From Thelonectria olida (lineage: Eukaryota; Ascomycota; Sordariomycetes; Hypocreales; Nectriaceae), in assembly GCA_020736575.1 (NCBI GenBank), contig JAGPYM010000023.1, positions 372,001-436,000 of the forward strand: a stretch of 64,000 bases of DNA, given 5' to 3'. Position 1 is the first letter of the stretch. Each line of letters opens with the position of its first letter. Below the pieces are notes generated by a model. It made no database searches. It was given only the letters and a program-made list of their open reading frames with translations, and was not told the origin of the DNA. The translations under genes and the position numbers were made by a program. Shown here one piece after another: positions 43,852-53,227 of the stretch.

Positions 43852-44100
43852 GCCGATAGTTTAATAACGCAAACCTCGCAAAATGTAGGAGAAATTGCGG
43901 AAACTCGCCACAGCCCCGTGGCCCGCTCAGAAGTCGACCCAGAGGAGCATTTAGGCGACAAGCATATTGTTTTCATCGACTTTACAGGAGAGGACGATGT
44001 CCACATCAAAGTGGAGCCTGATTCTGGTTCTCGAAAGAGGAGACGGTCGCCTGACGCCAGACCACGGAAATGGAATCAGATCGAGCGTGCGCAGGAGTAA
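43852..44100 (+). CDS. Short acidic/basic ORF with SIM-like and SUMO-site-like motifs
   Basis: The frame is open from 43830 and its first Met is at 43918. It reads HIVFIDFTGEDD, which resembles a SUMO-interacting motif (hydrophobic core followed by acidic residues). VHIKVEP follows, with a PsiKxE SUMOylation-type site, then a basic stretch RKRRRSP. It ends at 44100. It may be an exon of a longer gene, since AG|GTAAG-like signals follow at 44187, but no full model was obtained. Evidence is modest. Confidence 0.3.
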   Translation, partial: ADSLITQTSQNVGEIAETRHSPVARSEVDPEEHLGDKHIVFIDFTGEDDVHIKVEPDSGSRKRRRSPDARPRKWNQIERAQE

Positions 44101-44859
44101 GTTGAATACAGTAGTGTGCAAATAGAGGTGCAACTGAAGGAGGGAGACCAACGGGGAGAGAAAAGCGGCCAGTCTCTCGATGCAAGGTAAGTATTGTTAG
44201 TCGATATGGGTTGGCATAGCGAATGATGAGCGAACAACGGTACGGCACAGTTTGGACAACTCGGGGGAACGGGTGGAAGGCATATATACGGGCAGTGTTT
44301 GAGGGAGGACAGGCAGGACAGGCAGAAGAGGACAAGTAGGCGCTACAAATGCAAAATCAGCTGGGCACTGTTCGATAACCTGAGAGATTAATGGTGGCCC
44401 CTTACAAACGCATTCCATTTTTCTTCTATCGCTCGCAACCAATTATGGTTTTGCTCACACTTCTACCTATTATAACTCCTGGTTGATTTCCCTGTCTTGG
44501 AAATATGTCCTACTTAATACGATATCTAACAAGAACGTTGGGGATTGGGAGAATGGGTGGAAGATATACTTTACAGGAAGAATGCAACGTCTATTATGCC
44601 TAGTGAAGTCTGATTGCTTTGCTCTAGCTGAAGCTACCTCTAGGCATACGAGGCACTGCTGGTTATCCGCTCCGCTTGCTCATTCGACCGGACAAGCCAG
44701 TCCCCCATCATTTTCAGATACGCTTGCTCACATTGCCAACCAGTCAGCACAAAGGCGGCGCGGTCGGCTCGGGTTGGCGGGGCAAGACGCAGTAATAAGC
44801 GAAGCACGGCCAGCACACATATACTGTGTGTGAGAGGGGCGGTGGAATAAGGATTCGAC

Positions 44860-44955
44860 CTTTGCTGGGTCAACTTCGATACCCTTCCCTGCGGTTATGA
44901 CAAATCCCAAATACTTGACAGTCTGCGTTTCGAACTCGCACTTGTCAATGCTCAT
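44860..44955 (-). mobile_element. Ty3/Gypsy reverse-transcriptase scrap
   Basis: About 30 codons read DKCEFETQTVKYLGFVITAG, then KGIEVDPAKVE, the conserved block after the YxDD motif of Gypsy reverse transcriptases. Unrelated sequence flanks both sides. Confidence 0.65.
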
Positions 44956-45109
44956 CTTTGATCAAGACCTCATCGATCCGCCTGCCCTTTCGCAGGCTTC
45001 TACTCAAAGTGATGCTTACCTGTTTCCGGTTTTCCGGGGCCTTTTCCTTTCAGATCGAACATGTGCTCCCAAAATAATCGAGTTCTGCCTCCACCTTCTC
45101 TGCTCCGCA

Positions 45110-45241
45110 TGCATGTGACCACACACTGGAGGCGTAGTCTATGGTTGGTGCCACCGTTGCGACGAAAGTTGCCTCGATATCCGTGGTGACAGCATCTGGA
45201 GCCTCCTCAGACACATAGTTGCCAACAGGCCTGTGGTGCAA
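45110..45241 (-). mobile_element. LINE reverse-transcriptase 3' scrap
   Basis: The minus frame reads FVATVAPTIDYASSVWSHAC, a block characteristic of the C-terminal reverse-transcriptase/thumb region of Tad-like LINEs. It is truncated on both sides and lies about 150 bp from the Gypsy scrap. Confidence 0.5.
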
Positions 45242-45268
45242 GAGTGATGAACCGTTCTCGATGCTCCT

Positions 45269-45586
45269 CTAAGTCGTCGCTTGTAGAAAAGTCGGCGCTA
45301 GTTGAGCAGTCAGGTCAGATACGGTGACTCGAAGAGTCACGAACATGTTGCTGTAGCCTCTCGCTCTCGCCAAATTGCCTTTACATCTTGCGCAGTAACG
45401 TGACGGCTTGAATCGCCATGTGTTGCTTAAGCGCCGCCTCGGAGTAAAAGGTTCGTCGCAACTTTCACAGTAGGTCATCACGATGAGTGGAAGCAAATGT
45501 GAGTCTTCGCGATATGTAAGGATGAAGGGCGAATGCTGCGGGTAACGCCGCGTGGCGGTAGGGCTGCAGTAAAGAGGGCAGGGCAT
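45269..45586 (-). CDS. Hypothetical 105-aa ORF with two Cys pairs
   Basis: A short minus ORF in which an internal Met starts TYCESCDEPFTPRRRLSN, then WRFKPSRYCARCKGNLARA. Two CxxC pairs about 25 residues apart in a basic context could bind one zinc ion. No family recognised. Confidence 0.35.
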   Translation of the reverse strand: MPCPLYCSPTATRRYPQHSPFILTYREDSHLLPLIVMTYCESCDEPFTPRRRLSNTWRFKPSRYCARCKGNLARARGYSNMFVTLRVTVSDLTAQLAPTFLQATT

Positions 45587-46286
45587 TAAGTGGGCAGTCG
45601 TGTGCCTTGAGGAACGAAGTGTCGAAAAGGTCCTTGGGGCCCGCTCAACCTCGCCAGGCCCCTACTGTGACCTCTGCAGTAACTGTACCCAAGGGTCGCT
45701 TGTATTTTAATAAAGTACACCTATTTTGTCCGTGCCCTTAATACTTGCTTCCTGTATTTTTAGTAAATTACTTCCTTTTATTGGTGACCTCGCGCAGTCA
45801 AGAGGGACGGAGTGTGTATGGTTTGGCCGCAACGGGTCACCTGTCGCTGCGGTCTTATATGCAAACGCGTTAGCCGTAGCGTCAGAGAGGGCCCCGTCCG
45901 TGACTGCGTGAGAGATGACGAGCTACTTGCTGAGGCGAGCAATTGACTCCCGTAAGGCCGTTGCAGGAGAGAAGAACCCCTCAGTAAGCCCTCCGAGGCG
46001 GGGAAGCCTATTTTGCAGTGTGGTTGTCACGTGAAGCAACCCCAATAAAACTGACCCAATAAAACTGCCCCCTCTAATCCCGTACTGCTGTGGCGCAGTG
46101 GGATTCTGCCAGCCTAGACCGCCTGGCCAAGGCTAGGTTGTGCATGCTTGGCGAGAAGCTTAGTCAGCCGTGGTTGCTGCGGAGACGGCATAATGTCGCA
46201 ATTAACTTGGTCGTCTCAACCGAGTCCATCAGCAGTCTTTTACATCCACGATGCTAGTGACAATACACCAACAATGATTAAAGACC
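45587..46286. other. Intergenic, no gene supported
   Basis: A repeated CCCAATAAAACTG motif lies near 46040-46070, and a GCTGTGGCGCAGTGGG segment at 46089 is reminiscent of a tRNA A box or of dispersed repeat copy 1. No complete tRNA can be folded by eye. Confidence 0.35.
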
Positions 46287-47713
46287 ATGCGAGGAGAAGA
46301 GATTGATGCTTGGTTATCGCAGCTCGACTCCAATTGCGGCATTCCAGGACGCGACACAGCCACAACCGACACAACTGATGCTCGCCAACAGCCTCTATCC
46401 CCGCCTTCATCAGACGGTCCCTGCCGCGGAAAACGACGATCCATGTCCGAGGATGTACTGCTCCCAACGCCTAAGAGGAAAAAAGTAGGAGGGTACAACG
46501 ATGACAGAGATGTCGAAGAGACACCAAGGGCGCATGGGAGTCGCCTCGAGCGACGCGACGATGATGGCGCAGCGTCGCCCAGCAAACGACAAGGCCAACG
46601 TCGACGAATCCAGACGGCGTCTCCAATCCCTTCTCTGTCCTCTCGATCCGAATCGCAGTCTCAAGCATCTGGTCGCTCATCGCCCTCGAAGCGTATCGCC
46701 GCCCTTGAGCTCAATCCTGATGGCATCGAGACGCGGGTGCTCTCCCTAACGAATCCCCTCTTGCCCGACACCCTCGCCGAAATACTCTCTGAGTTGGAGG
46801 ATTGTAGTAATGGGTTCGGTGTTGTCTCTAGGAGATGCAAGGTGAGCTTCGTCATCTCTTTCCCAAAGCTATAACACGTCTGAACCGCAGTATCTAGAAC
46901 GACATCACGGAACATGCACGAACTGACCGATCCTTCTCCCTCGTCCGAGACGTCATGTACGCCGATCCGACCACCCGAGATGCGATTGGTCCTACGCCCA
47001 CGACCGCCGATGTCGCATGGATACTCGAAGAAGCCAGAGAATGCCAGGACACGATGCAATCCGAGTCGGGCTGGAACATGGGCGTGCACTTCCCGCTTTT
47101 GCACAAAGCAATCTACGGCCAACGACGTCAGAAACAGTTGATTGGCGTAGCAGCTAGTACAACGGCTAGAGTGATCAAGGAGTATCTCTCGAATGAGACA
47201 CCGTCTAAAATGGTCGACTTCAGCCTCTACATCAGTCCAGGGGCCGACCCTTCACCCACCGAAACCAAGATCATATCTGACGCCATCAACTCGTTGCGTC
47301 AAGTCTTGCCATGCGGCGTCATCAACCACACCGACTTCTTCCCCCTGCGGAATCGACCCGTCGTTGTCAGCATAGAAACAAAGAAGCGCGGCGGAGCCCA
47401 ACAGGAAGCCGAGGTGCAGATTGGCACCTGGCATGCTGCTCAGTGGAGGTTCCTCTCCCATCTGGTCACGGACGCAGGCGGATCTCTCGATGGGCTGCCC
47501 TTTTTGCCCGGCATCGTCGTCCAAGGACACGAATGGAGTTTTGTCGCCACCACGAGAGAAGGCTCGAGGACGATCTTATGGCTAGAGAAGAACTTTGGCT
47601 CGACGACGAGTGCGATGGGTGTATACAAAATCGTTTGGGGTCTGCAGCGAATAGCTCGGTGGGCTGAATGTGACTACTGGCCTTGGTTCAAGAAGAATGT
47701 TCTTGGTGTTTGA
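46287..47713 (+). CDS. PD-(D/E)XK nuclease-like domain protein, 2 exons
   Basis: Exon 1 46287-46841, intron 46842-46897, exon 2 46898-47713, giving 456 aa. The acceptor is TATCTAG; the earlier CAG at 46888-46890 would put a stop in frame. The N-terminal third is disordered and Ser/Arg-rich with nuclear-signal-like KRKK. The conserved domain follows: SFSLVRDVMYADP, LEEARECQDTMQSESGWNMG, VHFPLLHKA, VDFSLYISPG, VVSIETKKRGGAQQEAEVQI and GTWHAAQW. Asp, then Glu-x-Lys, then Gln match the PD-(D/E)XK fold of a fungal accessory family. Active nuclease function is unproven. Both exons are intact. Confidence 0.75.
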
Positions 47714-48047
47714 CCATCTATCGTCTTCACACCTTAGCCTTCTTAATTGGACTTCCTCGCAACCATCATCGCATCCAGAGATTCTCTCTACAGTTTCTAA
47801 CCAATGCTACGTTGAACAGACCCGGCGGAAAGAGGCAGCCTGGTCATGCCTTGCACTGCGCCGCGAGTTCAACAAGATGAGTTACCGGCTTGACCACCAA
47901 CGAACCACCAAAGCCAGAAATATTGAGACACTCAACGACAATCCAGCACATTCCCGACAGTTTCTACCCACAACGACCACGTCTCGAACTTCATAGTCAG
48001 AAAGGGACACCTGACGTGGTACGTATGTCCATCGACTTGGAACTGAC

Positions 48048-48533
48048 CTATCGACATCTCACCTTCTTTCTGAAACTCACATGATAATAGCAACGGCATA
48101 CGAGTGCAAACCACTCAGAAATAATCTTTGGATCTTCGCATTTGGCTCTCTGATAATCATATTTCCGAGAAAAATGCATACGGAGCTCTGGCCGGCGTCT
48201 AACGAAGTTGGAGGCCCAGTTCTTGCCAACAGCCGACGCGTCGCGTGTGCGAAGCAGTTGGTTGGCCATATCTTCCACGCCACGTAATCTAGGCGGGAAA
48301 GATCGTGTGCACAGCTCAATCACATACTGGACAATGGCCTCTTCTTCTAACTGTGTAAGCTTCCTCAAATTGGGTACAGTATCGTGTCGTGCAGCAGAGC
48401 CATCGCGTCGTCGGCGAATGGTTCGATCAGACACCCCATAGATCTTCGCTGCGGCCCGTATGCTTAGATTTTGGTCATTCTGAATAGCTTCGAGAGCTAG
48501 ATTCACCCTGGATTCGTACGGAACCGAAGACAT
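48048..48533 (-). mobile_element. pogo/Fot1-like transposase, 5' part only
   Basis: The frame starts MSSVPYESRVNLALEAIQND and shows a psq-type helix-turn-helix (SIRAAAKIYGVSDRTIRRRR) followed by a CENP-B/Tc5-type DNA-binding segment (LTQLEEEAIVQYVIELCTRS, then NWASNFVRRRPELRMHFSRK). The DDE catalytic domain that should follow is missing, because the frame ends in unrelated sequence near 48048. Terminal repeats were not found. Truncated copy of a Tc1/mariner-superfamily transposon. Confidence 0.75.
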
Positions 48534-49005
48534 GTCTTATTGTAGCGGTTTTTGGGTGTTGAATGTAGAATAGACGCATCGCGTGGAGAAGTGCGGCGCT
48601 CGCTTGTGTGCGGCGCTCGCTTATGGATTACGTTATATAAATAGGATATCCACGGCGACCTATTGGTGGCGGATTCAGCGGCTACTAATAGTTAAATATA
48701 AATCTTTAGAAAAAAAAGAGAAGAAAAAAAAAGGCTTTAGAAAGAAAAGAGGGCTAAAAGAATGGCCAGAGACAGGCCTGGGGTCTGCAGCAATATATTA
48801 TTAATTCAGGAGGGTAGGGGAGCGCCGGCGCTAGATCAGCAGGATCGGGACCCGGAGGCGTTGGATAGCGCTGGAGGCCCCTGCAGCTCCCTGGAGTTGT
48901 AGGGGCCGATCAGCAAGCTCTCATGGATAAAGTGGTATGCAAAAGTTCCGACAATTTCCCGTCAACCCCGCTCTTACATCTCACCTTCGCGACGCGACCT
49001 CGTAG
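48534..49005. other. A-rich intergenic stretch
   Basis: Contains a tandem pair of GTGCGGCGCTCGCTT at about 48589-48619 and a purine-rich run (AAAAAAGAGAAGAAAAAAAA) near 48710. No gene. Confidence 0.4.
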
Positions 49006-49411
49006 GTGATCATATATGGCGGCACCATCAAGCGGGTCGAGAGAATCGGGGCCGTATTGGGTTGTGTGGGATATTGGCGAGGGGCCGGCAATGCAGATGA
49101 GAAGACCAAGAGGATCGAGGCGTGGACGAGCAGGAAGGGAGGCCAGTCGGGATGGATCGCAGCCACAAACGCATTAGGAATGGGGATTGACGATCCCAAC
49201 GTCCGGTTGGTCGTCCATACCCAGTTGTCGCTGCAGTTGGTGGATTTGGCGCAGGAGAGCGGGCGAGGGGAGAGATGGGAAGAAGAGCGAGTCGGTTCTG
49301 GTCTTACGCCGTTCGTGGTTGGAGCAGCAGTCCAAGGTAAGGGCCAAGAAGGCCCGGGAGACGAACGCGGCCAACACGACGGCGGCAGGGGCGATCTGCT
49401 GTTCATCATAA
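49006..49411 (+). pseudogene. RecQ-family helicase fragment with a frameshift
   Basis: The frame reads AATNALGMGIDDPNVRLVVH, then QLVDLAQESGRGER, helicase motifs V and VI of RecQ proteins. At about 49270 the family sequence jumps to another frame as GRDGKKSESVLVLRRSWLEQ, so the GRAGRDG core is broken by a small deletion. Motifs I-IV are absent. RecQ-like helicases with this C-terminal style are often telomere-linked in fungi. Dead fragment. Confidence 0.7.
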
Positions 49412-49719
49412 GACCCTTGACCCGCACGTGACACCCCAGCATATGCCTTCTGTCCAACAAAAACTCTTTAGTTTTTATTAGAAATTAAATAGATTGTTGT
49501 ATTTCCTATATACTATACTATTAAATCTGATAAATTTGTTTGAGTCTATGTCCGCGCTAATAGCTCTAGTTGTAGCGGCATATAGCACTTGTTCCCGTAG
49601 AAAACCATATTTCAAGTCCTTTGGGCTGTGAGAGGCAAGGAGCTGATGCTCTCCATGGTGGACGAAGCCCGTTTATGGGGCTCTGGATTCTCTGACCCTA
49701 GATGGATTGCGCCTTCCCA

Positions 49720-50326
49720 CTACAGGCGGCTACCTCGAGCACTGGTTGTGCGCAGCATGTAGCAAAATTTGCAAAGCGGACAAGTGTCGTGCTGTTTTAG
49801 GAACCACTTCGTGATGCAATCCGAATGGAATATATGGCCGCACGGTAACTGACGGACCATATCCGTTTCCTGCAACATCTGCAAACAAATAACGCTAGGA
49901 GTGGAGTTAGAGCCTAAACACCGGTGGGTCGGTTTTTGGAAGCGCCTACCAGAGGAGAAAGGCGCTGGGCTGTTCAGCGGAGTTCCCTGCAACTTCGGTT
50001 TCGGCTTTCCATGTCCTGTATGTTCGAGCTGGAATTGCTTGGTCTAAGTTTTCAATTGAAAAGGGATGTCTACCAGCCTCTAGATCATCCGCATGAACGC
50101 CCACCCGGTCGCATTCCAGTCGCCGTACTAGATACCTGTGGCCTCTGTTAACTGTCGAGTGGGGAAAACCACCTGTGGAGCCCATTGGTATGCGAGGGGA
50201 AACAGACCAAGAAAAGAAGACTATTAGGGCTATAACCGATAATGCGGTAAACAAGATGAGCAGAGAAATATACTCCAGCTGTCCAGGCGAGATTCCCTCG
50301 TCCGGAGAAGTGGTGTCGGTGGTCAT
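49720..50326 (-). CDS. RING-H2 membrane-anchored E3 ligase, 2 exons
   Basis: Exon 1 50326-49950, intron 49895-49949 (55 bp, CTAAC branch site), exon 2 49894-49720, giving 183 aa. An N-terminal membrane helix (YISLLILFTALSVIALIVFF, about residues 19-38) is followed by a polar linker. The C-terminal RING-H2 is CVICLQMLQETD, then LPCGHIFHSDCI and DTCPLC (C3H2C3). The first Cys of the finger is created only by the splice (TG|C), which strongly supports the model. It probably ubiquitinates membrane or endomembrane substrates with an E2. A short intact gene. Confidence 0.78.
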
Positions 50327-53227
50327 GTTGACAGTTCAAGAGGATTCCTGGTCTATTGAATCGAGGTTATTGTTTTGGCATTCCGTTATACAACGTGGGA
50401 GGCGATTGAGAATTCTGCAGGGGCTCGCTTTATATATGTGAGCTCAAGCATATACCGTCGCAAGATGGCAGTGGACTGATGTTCCCAGTTCCTCAGCAGC
50501 CTCATCGTAATGTGGATAGGCCAATGGCAACCCGGAGCTGACATGACAATGACGCTAAGCAGGCGGTATTCATCGCCGACACTTTCTGTGAGTGTGTACT
50601 TGGGCTTCCGTGATTCCATTCAGGTCAGAATCTGCCTTATCCTCTCCCTAGGGGTTATCATTGCATCAGCTGTTACTGAGACAACCTTCATCATGGGCAT
50701 GACCTGGTGCTACCCACCAACAGCAGGCCGGAGTGCATGATACTGATTCTCCTTAAGCAACTAGATAATACAACAGAAGAATTTTAGAGAGTGACTTAGC
50801 ATTGCATTGACATAACCCACCCTTAATCAACATGTATCGTAAAACAGTGACGATGGCGAAAACGGAGGTTTTGGTCCGGACGGGCAAGTTGGGTAGGAGG
50901 TATGTCCTGGAGAACCCAGGTGAGGAGTCGGCTACATTCGGACTGCTTCAGTGGCAACGCTCCGGACCTGTTGGTCCGTGGTCGTACTCCGCACATGGCA
51001 CGAAGCTTTCAAGAAGAGCTTAATCATGCGGATTTGTTGCGTGGACAGTACACCCGAGTACGCCCACTACCTAGGTTATCTTGACGACAAGCGAATCTAT
51101 CTAGATTTGAATATATTAAGTTTGAGAGTTACATAGAAGTAAAACTGTCAAGCTTAATGGAGTGGTCAGTGGGATTTGGGTTCGCAGCCAGCCCGATCGA
51201 TCTGCCTAGATATCCTCAGACATGCCCTTGAGAATCGTTCTAGCCAGATTGCACAGACCAGAGAAAGTAGCCGCAGGGAATTGATTGCCACTACCTTGCT
51301 GATGTTCTGATTACCGCCAGGAGTGTTGAAATGGTCGCCAGGGCTATAGCTGTAAAGGTTACGGTAGCTGGCTTCTCAACCTGTGCTTCTTCTATCGATT
51401 GTGTTGGTGACTGGTGGTTAAATTCCTGATTTATAATTCCCTTCTAATCAGCTTGCCAGCCAGCCTTTCCAATCCATTTTCGTCCGCGGAGCCAAACTTA
51501 CCATATTGCTATAGTCGGCTTGAATGCTGATCGCATGGTAACTTTCAAAAGGTGCGGAACCCTAGGAGACGGCTTTTGTCGCATTACCAGCTGAGGCAAA
51601 ATGGAATGCGCACTCCACCAGTGCATTTGCTAATAACGGCCTATAGCCTGAATGTGACAGCTTTCCCGATCATAGGCAAAGGCCGTTCTCTAAGACAGCC
51701 GTGCCGCAGATATTATCTGACTATACCCAGATAGCGGTGGAGCAAGTAACGCCATCTAAGACTCATGGTGGGCATGTTTTCATAATTCTAGCTGAACTGG
51801 CCAACCTTCGCGCTAGTCCCGTACCATCACCAACCCTCTAGACACTCGCAGAACAATCCACAGCGTTATATCGCAGCTACACCATTGGGGGCCATTGATA
51901 TCCCCGGATTGGGAGTACGAGCTGATCGCCCTCAAGGACTCTAACGAGGCTGTCGACACACGTTCCGGCAATATTCGACCGTATGGGGTCTGCTATTTTA
52001 TCTACAACAAGGCCGCAGCCCATGTAGCTGCCAGCCGATTGGGTTATTACATCAGCGAGATCCTGCTCGGTGAGGTTCTCCTAAGCAGCGCTCAATGGGA
52101 AATTTCGGAAAACACCGAAGGCACGCACGCAATGTCAAGAATCAATTGCTGGGCTGTTCGCCGAACCATGGACCTGATGGCTGGGTGCATCTGTGCGAGT
52201 ATTACGTGGCTTCTCGGCAGTGGACCGTCGGCGACAACATAAGACTTGCTCTGCTTGTGTGGTGGTTGTATGGTCCTGCTGCTGCTGTGGTTTGCGGCAT
52301 ACGTTGAAAACAGGGATGTGGTCCCAGATCTGGTCCCGCAAGGAACCCTTATAGGGTATACGATCCCAAAATTGGGGCCTGCTCAGGCACCTCAGCCCGA
52401 CCTCAGCACCAACTCAGCTTAGAGCGGCAGGAGCTCAGCTCTAGAAACGTGTCGGATCCGGAAGATTAGAAGGGCCGGACCGAAAGGTAGGTTCAAAAGT
52501 GATAGAATTCACACGTCAAATATGATGATAAGGGCCTCAAAGTGAGGCTATTCAATTGATCAATTGTGATGTGTTCCATCTGTTCTTCATGTCTGTGTTG
52601 AGGCTGTAGATGCGGGGTAATTGTCTCCCTTCCCATCTAAAGTTCCTTAGTCATCTCGGCTGTACCTGCCTCCTTCATCTGACAAAACGGCAATGGATTT
52701 TAGTGTGCTTGAGTTTCTGCCCTTGGTGTTTAGAATCCGCAATTCTTCCAATACGGCGCAAGCCAAGGGGTGATCTTCAAATCCACTATCAAACTAGATT
52801 ACGGAATCATGCCACGATGGGCATATAGCTGAGCTCTTTCTACCTATTGTATGGGTGCTATTATTGTCGATTTATGCTAACAAGGATAATAGATGGACTT
52901 CAACGCTCGATAGCTTTTCTACTTGAAGGTGGAGTTGATCTTTGTTGCCTTTCTAATCAAAATTTCTAGTTCTTCTTCTGAGATGAGCTTTTCCGGTTCG
53001 CCAACCGCCTCCTCTTCTCCTCCTTTAAAGCCTTCAGTTGCTCTTGATAACTCAACCTGCCAAAAAGCCTCGGCGGTCGAAAGAATCCGAAAGAAGCTGT
53101 CAGAGAAATGAGTCGCAGAACGCTTTGAACACCTCCAGCTTGGCATCCCTCGGCGGCGGCGATGGCATTAGAACCGACCTCTAACGGGCACCGCACGCTA
53201 GTAACAACGGAGTACAACATCACTCAG
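50327..53227. other. Long gene-poor stretch
   Basis: No convincing gene. The best open frame is 51895-52242 (+), 115 aa, with protein-like composition (PYGVCYFIYNKAAAHVAASR) but no domain. Minus ORFs at 52919-53223 contain a charged segment (GEPEKLISEEELEILIRKAT) and could be an extra exon of the neighbouring kinase gene, but no splice link was found. Confidence 0.4.

Noticed and set aside
46085..46160. tRNA gene suggested by TGGCGCAGTGG
   Set aside because: Only an A-box-like string; no matching B box or cloverleaf could be found.
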